Shown here: positions 33,449 to 41,311 of the stretch, piece by piece | Layout of the letters: every line of letters starts with the position of its first letter | Position numbering within the stretch: the first letter of the stretch is position 1 | Assembly (NCBI GenBank): GCA_947166945.1 | Contig: CAMVGH010000008.1 | Span: 1 to 46,550, forward strand | Origin: an uncultured Clostridia bacterium | GTDB lineage: Bacteria > Bacillota > Clostridia > Oscillospirales > Ruminococcaceae | Reading direction: 5' to 3' | Length of the DNA: 46,550 nucleotides | Position numbers and translations under genes: made by a program | The notes under the pieces: generated by a model | The model's database searches: none | The model's input: only the letters and a program-made list of their open reading frames with translations | Told to the model about the DNA's origin: nothing

Positions 33449-34213
33449 ATGGATATCGGAGTTGTTGAGGGGATATTCATTCCCTTTTTCGGAACAACGC
33501 TCGGAGCCGCGTGCGTGTTCTTTATGAAGAAGTCATTCGGGAAAATGCCGGAGCGTGTCCTCACGGGGACAGCGGCAGGGGTCATGGCTGCCGCGAGCGT
33601 GTGGAGCCTGATAATACCGGCGGTCGATCTGTGCGCCGACAGTATGGGACAGTGGGCATTCCTGCCGGCAGCCTCGGGATTTCTGGTGGGTATAGTGTTC
33701 CTGATGCTGCTGGACCGGCTCATAAACCGTCTGGACGCACAGCGCCGCAGATCGTCGGACAAAATGCTGATGATGCTTGCGGTGACGCTGCACAATATCC
33801 CGGAGGGAATGGCGGTAGGCGCGGTATATGCGGGACTGCTGTACGGCACCGAGGAGATCACCGCGGCAGCTGCCGCCGCCCTTGCTCTCGGTATTGCCAT
33901 ACAGAATTTCCCCGAAGGCGCGATAATCTCACTTCCGCTCCATGCAGGCGGCACCGGAAAATTTCGTTCGTTCCTGCTTGGGACCGCTTCCGGGGCGGTG
34001 GAGCCGATAGGCGCCCTTGTCACTATCGCCGCCGCAAGCCTTATAATTCCCGCTATGCCGTACCTTCTCAGCTTTGCGGCAGGGGCGATGATATATGTCA
34101 CGGTGGCTGAGATGATCCCGGAAACCGCCGCGGACGGACATTCCGATATTGCCGCTCTTTCGTTCTCCGCCGGATTTGTGATAATGATGTCTCTCGATGT
34201 GGCTCTGGGGTAA
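33449..34213 (+). CDS. ZIP-family metal transporter (ZupT/GufA-like)
   Basis: A 254-residue membrane protein of the ZIP family, importing divalent metals such as zinc, iron or manganese. The two family signatures are present: LHNIPEGMAVG (about 112-122) and AIQNFPEGAII (about 149-159), both forming the metal site in helices 4 and 5. About eight hydrophobic helices are seen, beginning FIPFFGTTLGAACVFFM. The usual cytoplasmic histidine loop is short and has few histidines. The ATG at 33449 follows GGAGG, which is buried in a 14-bp hairpin. It lies 67 bases after rnhA in the same direction and has no clear promoter of its own. Confidence 0.92.
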   Translation: MDIGVVEGIFIPFFGTTLGAACVFFMKKSFGKMPERVLTGTAAGVMAAASVWSLIIPAVDLCADSMGQWAFLPAASGFLVGIVFLMLLDRLINRLDAQRRRSSDKMLMMLAVTLHNIPEGMAVGAVYAGLLYGTEEITAAAAAALALGIAIQNFPEGAIISLPLHAGGTGKFRSFLLGTASGAVEPIGALVTIAAASLIIPAMPYLLSFAAGAMIYVTVAEMIPETAADGHSDIAALSFSAGFVIMMSLDVALG

Positions 34214-34226
34214 TTTATAATTTTGC

Positions 34227-34255
34227 TTTACATTTGCGGAAAAATGTGATATAAT
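34227..34255 (+). promoter_or_regulatory. darA-holB-ricT promoter
   Basis: TTTACA (34227-34232), 17 bp, perfect TATAAT (34250-34255). Confidence 0.8.
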
Positions 34256-34296
34256 AATCTATGTATTATTTTTACTTCCGGAAGGGAACGATAAGT

Positions 34297-34623
34297 ATGA
34301 AACTTATTTTTGCGATAGTGAACAACGATGACGCGCACGCTGTAGCGACAGAGCTTACCAGAAGCGGTTTTTCGGCTACAAAGCTTGCTTCGACGGGCGG
34401 ATTTCTCATGGCGGGCAATACCACGTTCATGATCTGCTGCGAGACCGCAAGCGTTGACACGGTCATCGGATTAATAGCACAGAATTCCCGCAAACGCAAG
34501 CAGTATGTGCCGAACGCGGCATCTTACACGGCAGACGAAGCCCCGGTGAGCTATCCGGTCGAGGTGAGCGTCGGCGGCGCAACGGTTTTCGTTACCGATA
34601 TAGAGCGGTTTGAGAAGCTGTAA
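34297..34623 (+). CDS. darA: Cyclic di-AMP receptor DarA (PII-like, YaaQ/PstA)
   Basis: A 108-residue PII-like protein that binds c-di-AMP. The conserved opening MKLIFAIVNNDDAHAV, the loop GFSATKLASTGGFLMAGNTTF (written here in two parts: GFSATKLAST, GGFLMAGNTTF, residues 24-44) and the C-terminal VGGATVFVTDIERFEKL are all present. The ATG at 34297 follows GAAGGGA; the frame opens further at 34261 but overlaps the promoter. Its stop overlaps the holB start as TAATG. The order darA-holB-ricT matches Firmicutes such as Bacillus subtilis, where yaaQ precedes holB and yaaT. Confidence 0.95.
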   Translation: MKLIFAIVNNDDAHAVATELTRSGFSATKLASTGGFLMAGNTTFMICCETASVDTVIGLIAQNSRKRKQYVPNAASYTADEAPVSYPVEVSVGGATVFVTDIERFEKL

Positions 34624-35594
34624 TGAAGATCTACGGGAAGAAGCGTGCTCTTAACGCGCTCACGAATTTCGGCAGATCGGGGAGAATGCCGCACGCATTG
34701 CTGCTGTACGGGGCGAGGGGTATAGGAAAACGCACCCTTGCCGATTACGTGGCTATGGGATATATGTGCGAGAAGCACGGAGCCGTGCCGTGTATGCAGT
34801 GCAACGAATGCCGCCGGGTAAGTGAGCATATCCACCCCGATGTGGTATATCCGCTGAAATTGATGGGCGACAAGGAACGCTACAATATGGACGGACTGCG
34901 TCAGCTCATCTCGGATTGCTATATCAAGCCCAACGACGGCGATATCCGGGTCTGCATCTTTGAGAAGCTCGATGAGATGCGCCCTGAGCATCAGAACGCT
35001 CTGCTGAAATTCATCGAGGAACCTCTCGATTTCAACCGGTATATATTCACCGCCGAGAAGAAAGTTTCGATACTGGAAACTATACTTTCCCGTGTTACGG
35101 CTGTCGAGGTTGACGGCGCGGACGGGGCGGATCTCTGGGCTGCGCTTGCGGAAAAGGGGATCGGCGGCGAACGTGCGGAAGAACTGTACGCACGGTTCGG
35201 CGGGAATATCGGTGCGGCGCTCACATTTGAGGAGAGCGGCGAGGAGCTGCAGTATATGACTGCTGCCGTAAATGCCGCGGAAGCAATAGCGGGGCGGCGG
35301 GAGAGTGCCTGTCTCATGGCGCTGCTGTCGCTGAAGACACGCGAGGAGCTGTTTGAGACGCTGGGGATACTCTCGGATATATTTGCCGAAGCTGCCGCAA
35401 AGCGCGGCGGAAAAGAGCCTGCGGGAGCATTCAGAGCGCAGTCGGACAAGCTCGCAGCCGGTTTTTCCACCAAAGCGCTTACGGGATTGTACAATGAAGC
35501 GGTGCGGTTGTACGGAATGTCCTTTACAAACCCCAATCTGCGGCTGTTTGCTGGGGAATGCTGCGGTGCGTTCTTTACGGTAATGGAGAAGTAG
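34623..35594 (+). CDS. holB: DNA polymerase III delta' subunit
   Basis: A 323-residue subunit of the clamp-loader complex. The N-terminal AAA+ domain has a Walker A-like GARGIGKRT (near 32-40), a zinc-binding set (CEKHGAVPCMQCNEC, near 50-64), the MRPEHQNALLKFIEEP stretch (near 120) and sensor SRVTAVE (near 159). The C-terminal half is helical and poorly conserved. It overlaps darA by one base, so translation is coupled, and is followed by ricT after 18 bases. Confidence 0.93.
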   Translation: MKIYGKKRALNALTNFGRSGRMPHALLLYGARGIGKRTLADYVAMGYMCEKHGAVPCMQCNECRRVSEHIHPDVVYPLKLMGDKERYNMDGLRQLISDCYIKPNDGDIRVCIFEKLDEMRPEHQNALLKFIEEPLDFNRYIFTAEKKVSILETILSRVTAVEVDGADGADLWAALAEKGIGGERAEELYARFGGNIGAALTFEESGEELQYMTAAVNAAEAIAGRRESACLMALLSLKTREELFETLGILSDIFAEAAAKRGGKEPAGAFRAQSDKLAAGFSTKALTGLYNEAVRLYGMSFTNPNLRLFAGECCGAFFTVMEK

Positions 35595-35612
35595 AAAGAC
35601 AAGGAGAAATAA

Positions 35613-36479
35613 ATGACAGAGATAATAGGGATCAGGTTCAAGGAAATAGGCAAGGTCTATTACTTTGCTCCCGGAAATATAAAAGTCGCACAGGGCGACA
35701 GAGTGATAGTCGAGACTGCCAGAGGTGTGGAATGCGGTGAAGTGGTGATCCCCAACCGCATGGTCGATGACGGTACTATCGTGGCACCGCTGAAACCCAT
35801 AATCCGCAAGGCTACCGCCGACGACTATAAGCGGATAAAGGACAATGAGGCAAAAGAAGAAGAAATAATGAAGACTTTCACAAAGAAAGTCGCTGAGCAT
35901 GGGTTGAAAATGAAGCCGATAAATGTGGAATACACATTCGACGGCAGCAAGATACTGTTCTATTTCTCGGCGGAGAGCCGTGTGGATTTCCGTGAGCTGG
36001 TAAAGGATCTTGCAAGCGTGTACCGCACCCGTATCGAGCTGCGGCAGATAGGTGTGCGTGATGAGGCTAAAATGCTCGGAGGGCTCGGTATATGCGGACG
36101 TCCGTTCTGTTGTTCGAGCTTTCTCGGAGAGTTCCAGCCGGTGTCCATCAAAATGGCGAAAGAGCAGTCTCTTTCGCTCAATCCGACAAAGATATCCGGC
36201 ACCTGCGGGAGACTTATGTGCTGCCTGAAATACGAACAGGACAGCTATGACGCTCTGCTGAAGATAACCCCGAAAGTGGGCGCTCTGGTAGAGACTCCCG
36301 ACGGACAGGGTCATGTCGAGGAAGCAAACCTGCTGACCGGCGTACTGAAAGTAAAGCTGAAAAACAATCCCGATGCCCCTGCCGCGCCGTATAAGCGGGA
36401 AGATGTGAAGCTGCTCCGTGATTCCCGTATCAAGGTGAACCGCGACGAGCTTGCGGCTCTGAAAGATCTTGAAGACTGA
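35613..36479 (+). CDS. ricT: RicT/YaaT, PSP1-family iron-sulfur regulator
   Basis: A 288-residue PSP1 protein. In B. subtilis RicT is part of the RicAFT complex that promotes mRNA processing by RNase Y and sporulation. Conserved features: IGIRFKEIGKVYYF at the start, ARGVECGEVV, the RVDFRELVKDLA core, and the cysteine cluster GICGRPFCCSSF and GTCGRLMCCLKYEQ (near 160-205) that can bind iron-sulfur. RicA and RicF homologues are not in the window. It ends in a charged tail with no motif and is followed by a strong hairpin. Confidence 0.95.
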   Translation: MTEIIGIRFKEIGKVYYFAPGNIKVAQGDRVIVETARGVECGEVVIPNRMVDDGTIVAPLKPIIRKATADDYKRIKDNEAKEEEIMKTFTKKVAEHGLKMKPINVEYTFDGSKILFYFSAESRVDFRELVKDLASVYRTRIELRQIGVRDEAKMLGGLGICGRPFCCSSFLGEFQPVSIKMAKEQSLSLNPTKISGTCGRLMCCLKYEQDSYDALLKITPKVGALVETPDGQGHVEEANLLTGVLKVKLKNNPDAPAAPYKREDVKLLRDSRIKVNRDELAALKDLED

Positions 36480-36484
36480 TAACA

Positions 36485-36520
36485 ACAAATGCTCCGTTCA
36501 ATAACGAACGGAGCATTTGT
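36485..36520. terminator. Terminator hairpin after ricT
   Basis: A 15-bp perfect stem, ACAAATGCTCCGTTC (36485-36499) with GAACGGAGCATTTGT (36506-36520), around AATAAC. The run after it is only modestly T-rich on either strand. It could serve both ricT and a leftward transcript from 36777. Confidence 0.75.
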
Positions 36521-36776
36521 CAATTAAGGAAGGATTATCTATCAGGCAAAAAGTGAAGTATTCGGATCATCACGGGCGGAGATCATTTTTACCTCAACGG
36601 CAGCAGGACAGCCGGGACTTTTTATGGCAATCAAGGCAATGGCAGACTTTCGGGGTTTGTATTTTCAGTCGGATGCGGAAGATATATTTTCGTTCCGCTG
36701 CCCTGCACCCGCATTGGTTTTCTGTATATATGTATCTCCTTTATCTTTTCTTTCTCTTTCTTTTCTCTACAATTGC
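36521..36776. other. Stretch without a clear gene
   Basis: No convincing gene. Short open frames on the plus strand (for example from 36624) lack a matching ribosome binding site or any family look. On the minus strand an AAAGGAGAT site near 36743 precedes a short frame of about 27-34 codons, running ATACATATATACAGAAAA and then from ATG at about 36717; it shows no known motif. With the promoter at 36777-36805 this could be a small RNA or a small peptide gene. Confidence 0.3.
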
Positions 36777-36805
36777 ATTATATCACACATAGGACAGAAA
36801 TACAA
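36777..36805 (-). promoter_or_regulatory. Minus-strand promoter with weak -35
   Basis: On the minus strand TTGTAT (36805-36800), 17 bp, perfect TATAAT (36782-36777). The poor -35 match suggests that an activator is needed. It points into the gap before ricT, with no recognised gene downstream. Confidence 0.5.
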
Positions 36806-36814
36806 CTACAAAGC

Positions 36815-36864
36815 GGTTACAATGTGATTACGAAACGGTTACAATTTCAGGGAAACAGGTTACA
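36815..36864 (-). promoter_or_regulatory. Phased GGTTACA heptamers, Pho-box-like
   Basis: GGTTACA (plus-strand sense) occurs at 36815-36821, 36837-36843 and 36858-36864. A weaker copy GATTACG at 36826-36832 fills the 11-bp phase between the first two. Read on the minus strand these are TGTAACC, CGTAATC and TGTAACC with 4-bp spacers, beginning 9 bp upstream of the -35. Seven-plus-four direct repeats are typical for OmpR/PhoB-type activators. Confidence 0.55.
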
Positions 36865-36953
36865 GATTGTAAAAAATCCGATTCCGGGCGGGAGAACAGC
36901 GGGCGGGGGAGAGCTATGGAGCATCATTTCTCTCCCCCGGATCGTCTGACGGA

Positions 36954-38297
36954 TCAGACGGTCAGCACGCCGGAACTGCCTATCTTCAGTATCAGTATCT
37001 GTTCCTCCCTGCCTGTCTCAGCGTTGAGATAGACAAGGATATTCTCGCCCTCGGCACCGGTGCAGCGCACCTCATAGCAGAATATCTCATTCTGTCCGCG
37101 GGAGGGTATAACGCACAGCTTTCCCGAATGAGGGGTGAGATTTCCTGAAACGAGAGTCATTGCATAGTCGCCGGAGATCTTCGGCGGAGGGAGTTCCCGG
37201 ATAGTATGGTTGGTGAGATAACCGCGCATATCGAAGGAAAGGACTTCGCCGTTGTCAAGTGCTACGCCGACTTTTATCAGGTCGGTGTACATCGTCACAC
37301 CGTTCTGTTCGGCTGCAAAGTTTATCACGCAGATACCGTTCCTTATCTCATAGTACGAATCGGTGATATTTCTTATGCCGAGTGCCGCGAGAAATTCCCT
37401 GGCTTTTGTCATTGCCTCCCTTGCCGTTATATCCGGCTTGCCGACCGCGCGGTTCCCAAGCATATATGAGTACATTCCTCCCGCTTTGGTTATCGCGATG
37501 GTGCGGTCATCCGCACCGAAAACATACGAGGGCATTTTCCCGTCTTCTTCGGTGAGCAGCGTGAGTTCCTCGCCTGCCGAGAGCTTTTTGGCGAGACGTG
37601 CAGCTTCGTTCCTGTCGATGTTCTTCTCGTTTTTCAGCATCAGCGGTGACTTCTCCATTATATGGTCGGAATAAGGTCCGTCATATATCAGCGTCGGATA
37701 GCTGTTGTCGCTCACCGCGAAATCGGTGAAACCGCTGGTCACGGTGACGGGGTCGTCCGCCTCAAGCTGTGTCGCGGCATATACGGTATCGGAAAGGGTT
37801 ATCTCGCCATTTTCGATGCGCTGCTCTATCTTCCACATATTGGAACTCAGTTCCTGCGCATAAGCGTGGAGTTTTGTGATGTTTCCGCGTTCCTCGGAGG
37901 TAAGTCCGTTGCCCTCGGTACATTTCTCCGCAAGAGCTTTGGAATAGTTGCCGACCTGAGACAGAAATCTGTAAGTCTCGGTCAGATCAAGCTCGTCCAC
38001 CGGCAGGCGGGAGAGTGAGTCCTTCGCTGTGGCGGCATCGCTGCACAGCTTTTCGGACAGGTCGGACAGCATGGAGATGCTGTTGGTGTACATTCCTTTC
38101 TGGAGATTGTTCTTTATGTTGTCAAGGTTGAGAGAAAGTTCCTCGACCGCGTGCATATAATTGTTTTCTACGGCTCTCTCGGCCTTTACGGCGCGCCCGT
38201 GGTTCTGTACCGCGATCACCGACAATGTGAGTATTATAGCAAGCGCAAAGGTTATCAGCCTTGCAAGCGCTCTTCTCGATAGTGTTACATTTGCCAT
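36954..38297 (-). CDS. ypeB: Germination protein YpeB
   Basis: A 447-residue spore protein. A signal anchor runs from about residue 13 to 29 (ITFALAIILTLSVIAV), then a helical region (35-190; AVEELSLNLDNIKNNLQKGM, ISMLSDLSEKLCSDA, FLSQVGNYSKALAEK) and PepSY-type repeats in the C-terminal half (270-440). In Bacillus and Clostridium YpeB holds the cortex-lytic enzyme SleB, and the two genes are neighbours. No sleB is seen here on either side. It lies divergent to the cysteine desulfurase gene; the ATG at 38297 follows AAAGGAACCG. Its stop codon lies in a small hairpin (CGTCTGA/TCAGACG, 36943-36960). Confidence 0.9.
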   Translation of the reverse strand: MANVTLSRRALARLITFALAIILTLSVIAVQNHGRAVKAERAVENNYMHAVEELSLNLDNIKNNLQKGMYTNSISMLSDLSEKLCSDAATAKDSLSRLPVDELDLTETYRFLSQVGNYSKALAEKCTEGNGLTSEERGNITKLHAYAQELSSNMWKIEQRIENGEITLSDTVYAATQLEADDPVTVTSGFTDFAVSDNSYPTLIYDGPYSDHIMEKSPLMLKNEKNIDRNEAARLAKKLSAGEELTLLTEEDGKMPSYVFGADDRTIAITKAGGMYSYMLGNRAVGKPDITAREAMTKAREFLAALGIRNITDSYYEIRNGICVINFAAEQNGVTMYTDLIKVGVALDNGEVLSFDMRGYLTNHTIRELPPPKISGDYAMTLVSGNLTPHSGKLCVIPSRGQNEIFCYEVRCTGAEGENILVYLNAETGREEQILILKIGSSGVLTV

Positions 38298-38342
38298 TTT
38301 TTCGGTTCCTTTCGGGATATTACGGAAATTTGATGTTCCGCT

Positions 38343-38371
38343 GTAATATTTTTGTGCAATTTGTCGGTCAA
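38343..38371 (-). promoter_or_regulatory. Possible ypeB promoter
   Basis: On the minus strand TTGACC (38371-38366), 17 bp, TATTAC (38348-38343). This is a vegetative-type match. A good sigma-G consensus, expected for a forespore gene, was not found, so the true start may differ. Confidence 0.45.
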
Positions 38372-38378
38372 TATTCTA

Positions 38379-38407
38379 TTTAAATTTTTGTAAAAATGTG
38401 GTATAAT
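38379..38407 (+). promoter_or_regulatory. Promoter of the desulfurase-thiI genes
   Basis: TTTAAA (38379-38384), 17 bp, perfect TATAAT (38402-38407). It faces away from the ypeB promoter; the two -35 boxes are 7 bp apart. Confidence 0.65.
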
Positions 38408-38437
38408 AAATATAACTATGACTTACGGAGAGAAACG

Positions 38438-39547
38438 ATGATATATCTTGACAACTCCGCTACCACAAGACCTTTTGACAGCGTGATAAAAGCTGTCTCG
38501 GAGAATATGGCGGGGAATTTCGGAAATGCCTCCTCGCTGCACCACATGGGCGTGGAAGCAGAGAAAGTGATACAGGACGCAAAAAAGACCATACTCGGCA
38601 GACTGGGAGCCGACGGGGATATCATATTCACATCGGGAGCCACGGAAAGCAATAATACGGCGCTTTCCGGCGTCACGAAAGCATACCGGCATAACGGCGG
38701 CAGGATAGTAACGACATCTTTCGAGCATCCGAGCGTCGAAAACCCGCTGAAAAAACTGGAAGAGGCGGGGTATGAGGCGGTGCGTGTAAAGCCGCCGAAG
38801 CGCGGTGAGCCGCAGGACTATGAGCAGCGCATCATCGACGCCGTGGACGGGAACACCCTGCTGGTAAGCGTTATGTGGGTCAACAATGAGACAGGCTTCT
38901 GCACCGATATGAGCAGGGTATATCGCGGGGTAAAGCGGAAGAATCCGAAGACGATCGTTCACTGTGACGCGGTGCAGGGGTTCTGCAAAATGCCCGCGAA
39001 GCTGCTGACTGCCGACCTGATAAGCCTGTCCGCACATAAGATACACGGTCCGAAAGGTGTGGGTGCGCTGTATGCCGCGAAGGGCGTCCGCTTTGAGCCG
39101 CTTCTGTACGGCGGCGGACAGCAGAAGGGGATACGCTCCGGCACCGAGCCGGTCGATCTGATAGCGGGATTTGCCGAGGCTGTGCGCAGCTACCCGGACT
39201 GTACGGAGAAGTACGCGTCGCTGAACGAGCAGCTTCTCGGGCGGCTTGCGGAGTTTGAAGATATCGGCATAAACAGCTATAACAACGCGAAGAATATACT
39301 CAATTTTTCTGTTCGCGGAGTGCGAAGCGAGATAATGCTGCACTTTCTGGAGGAGCGGGAGATATATGTGTCCAGCGGCTCGGCATGCTCAAAAGGCAAG
39401 ACAAGCGGAGTGCTGGCAGAGTTCGGCGTTCCCGACAAGGACGCTGACTGCGCGATACGCGCAAGCTTTTCGCCGTTCACGTCCGAAAGCGACATTGACG
39501 CGCTTGCGCAGGGTATAGCGGACGGGATAAAAAGGTTCAGGAGATAA
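38438..39547 (+). CDS. Cysteine desulfurase (NifS/IscS family)
   Basis: A 369-residue pyridoxal-phosphate enzyme that takes sulfur from cysteine. The cofactor lysine is K201 in SAHKIHGPKGVG, the catalytic cysteine is C317 in SSGSACSKGK, and the cofactor-binding TSGATESNN lies at 65-73. The short loop around the cysteine is the IscS/NifS type. The ATG at 38438 follows ACGGAGAG; the frame opens earlier at 38396 but that part overlaps the promoter. thiI starts 5 bases after its stop, so the enzyme most likely supplies sulfur for 4-thiouridine in tRNA, as with NifZ-ThiI in B. subtilis. Confidence 0.95.
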   Translation: MIYLDNSATTRPFDSVIKAVSENMAGNFGNASSLHHMGVEAEKVIQDAKKTILGRLGADGDIIFTSGATESNNTALSGVTKAYRHNGGRIVTTSFEHPSVENPLKKLEEAGYEAVRVKPPKRGEPQDYEQRIIDAVDGNTLLVSVMWVNNETGFCTDMSRVYRGVKRKNPKTIVHCDAVQGFCKMPAKLLTADLISLSAHKIHGPKGVGALYAAKGVRFEPLLYGGGQQKGIRSGTEPVDLIAGFAEAVRSYPDCTEKYASLNEQLLGRLAEFEDIGINSYNNAKNILNFSVRGVRSEIMLHFLEEREIYVSSGSACSKGKTSGVLAEFGVPDKDADCAIRASFSPFTSESDIDALAQGIADGIKRFRR

Positions 39548-39552
39548 CAGAA

Positions 39553-40725
39553 ATGCAGGAAGTAATAATGGCAAAATACGGCGAGATAGCGCTCAAAGGG
39601 CTCAATAGGAACACCTTTGAGGATATGCTTGTCCGCAACATAAGACGCAGGATAAAGAACTGCGGGGAGTTTCACATCACCCGCAACCAATCTACAATAT
39701 ACATCAAGCCGGAAAATGACGATGCCGACCTTGAAAAAGCGGCGGACTGGGTGTCAAAGACATTCGGTGTGGCGGCTGTACAGCGCGCGGCGGTATTGCC
39801 GAAGGATTTCGATGAGATAGTGAAGCAGGGTATTCCTTACCTCGAAGAAGCGCTGTCCGGCGCTAAGACCTTTAAAGTCGATGCAAAGCGCTCGGACAAG
39901 AAGTTTCCGCTGAAAACTCCGGAGATACAGCGTGAACTGGGCGCGGCGATACTTGACGCCTACCCGCATCTCACGGTAGATGTGCATGATCCGGATATCA
40001 CGGTGCTATGCGAGATACGCGACACCAACGCTTACCTGAACGCCCACCGCATTATCGGCGCGGGAGGTATTCCGGTAGGCAGCAGCGGCACGGCGTTGCT
40101 GCTCCTGTCCGGCGGCATAGACAGTCCGGTCGCGGCATATATGATGGCAAAGCGCGGCATAGGAGTGGACGCGATCCATTTCCAGAGCCCGCCCTATACC
40201 TCCGAGCGCGCTCTTATGAAAGTGGAGGAACTGTGCGAAGAGCTTGTGCCGTACTGCGGGGACATACGTTTCTACATCGTGCCGTTCACCGAGATACAGG
40301 AAGCGCTCCGCGACAACTGCCCGGAGGAATATTTCACTGTAATAATGCGCAGGTTAATGATAAAGATAACCAACCGCATCTGTGCGGAGCATGACTACAA
40401 GGCTATCATCACCGGCGAGAGCGTCGGACAGGTGGCGAGCCAGACCATAATGGCTCTCGGCTGCACCGACAAGGCAGCGGAGTACCCGGTTTTCCGTCCC
40501 GTTATCGGCATGGACAAGAAGGAGATCGTTGAGATCGCCCGTAAGATCGGCACATTCGAGACATCTATCCAGCCCTATGAGGATTGCTGCACCGTATTTA
40601 CACCGAAGCACCCGCGCACAAAGCCTGTAATTTCGGAAGTGGAAAAGGCGGAGGAAAGATTTGACTTTGAGCCGCTTATCGAAAAGGCTGTAAAAGGTAT
40701 CACAGTTAAAGATTTTAAATTATAA
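39553..40725 (+). CDS. thiI: tRNA 4-thiouridine synthase ThiI
   Basis: A 390-residue enzyme that makes 4-thiouridine at position 8 of tRNA. Domains: N-terminal ferredoxin-like part (1-60; AKYGEIALKGLNRNTFE), THUMP domain (60-165) and PP-loop ATPase with LLLLSGGIDSPVAA (183-194) and the ESVGQVASQT motif (near 290). The rhodanese domain of the E. coli enzyme is missing, as usual in Firmicutes. It is coupled to the preceding cysteine desulfurase. The ATG at 39553 follows AGGAGATAAC. Confidence 0.95.
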   Translation: MQEVIMAKYGEIALKGLNRNTFEDMLVRNIRRRIKNCGEFHITRNQSTIYIKPENDDADLEKAADWVSKTFGVAAVQRAAVLPKDFDEIVKQGIPYLEEALSGAKTFKVDAKRSDKKFPLKTPEIQRELGAAILDAYPHLTVDVHDPDITVLCEIRDTNAYLNAHRIIGAGGIPVGSSGTALLLLSGGIDSPVAAYMMAKRGIGVDAIHFQSPPYTSERALMKVEELCEELVPYCGDIRFYIVPFTEIQEALRDNCPEEYFTVIMRRLMIKITNRICAEHDYKAIITGESVGQVASQTIMALGCTDKAAEYPVFRPVIGMDKKEIVEIARKIGTFETSIQPYEDCCTVFTPKHPRTKPVISEVEKAEERFDFEPLIEKAVKGITVKDFKL

Positions 40726-40785
40726 TTGACATATTTTTGATTTTTGTGAAAAATAGATAAAAATTTAAAAGGAATTTATTACAAA

Positions 40786-41301
40786 GTGGTAACAAAACTT
40801 GACAAAACAGCCGAAAATGTAGTACAATTATTAAAAGCATACGGATTTACGGCGGCAACTGCCGAAAGCTGCACCGGGGGCCTTATATCCGCGGAGATAA
40901 CTTCGGTATCCGGCTCGTCGGAGGTTTTCGGCTTCGGTGTATGCACATACGCAAACGAGGCGAAGATGAAGCTGCTTGGGGTCAAAGCGCAGACGCTTGA
41001 AACACTGGGCGCGGTGTCCGATGAAACCGCAGTGCAGATGGCAAATGGAGTGAGAGAACTCTCAGGAGCCGATATAGCGGTGTCGGTTACCGGAATAGCC
41101 GGACCTACGGGCGGTACTCCCGATAAGCCGGTCGGTACGGTGTATATCGGCTGCTCGACAGCGCAGCGCACTTACGCGACACGGTATCTGTTCACCGGCG
41201 AGAGCTTTCCCGACGCGGATAATGTGCGCGAAGCAATAAGATACGAAACGGCTCAGACAGCGCTTGAAACTATTATAAAAGAGATACAGAACAGAAACTA
41301 A
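40786..41301 (+). CDS. pncC: Nicotinamide-nucleotide amidase PncC (CinA C-terminal domain)
   Basis: A 171-residue stand-alone CinA C-terminal domain that deamidates nicotinamide mononucleotide in NAD recycling. Motifs: ATAESCTGGLISAEIT (about 25-40, with the active serine), VCTYANEAKMKLLGV and SVTGIAGPTGGTPDKPVG (about 102-119). The start is GTG at 40786, with AAAAGGAA about 12 bases upstream; no ATG is available before the conserved part. A promoter-like TTGACA (40799-40804), 18 bp, TACAAT (40823-40828) lies inside the first codons, so the true 5' end is uncertain. The N-terminal MoCF domain of full CinA is absent. Confidence 0.9.
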   Translation: MVTKLDKTAENVVQLLKAYGFTAATAESCTGGLISAEITSVSGSSEVFGFGVCTYANEAKMKLLGVKAQTLETLGAVSDETAVQMANGVRELSGADIAVSVTGIAGPTGGTPDKPVGTVYIGCSTAQRTYATRYLFTGESFPDADNVREAIRYETAQTALETIIKEIQNRN

Positions 41302-41311
41302 GGAGAAAGTT

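Noticed and set aside
36517-36827. Small plus-strand genes after ricT
   Set aside because: The frames start in or after a terminator hairpin, have no matching ribosome binding site, and look like translated T-rich DNA towards their ends.
40726-40760. Promoter before pncC based on TTGACA at 40726
   Set aside because: The -35 is perfect, but no acceptable -10 lies 16-19 bp downstream (AAAAAT only).
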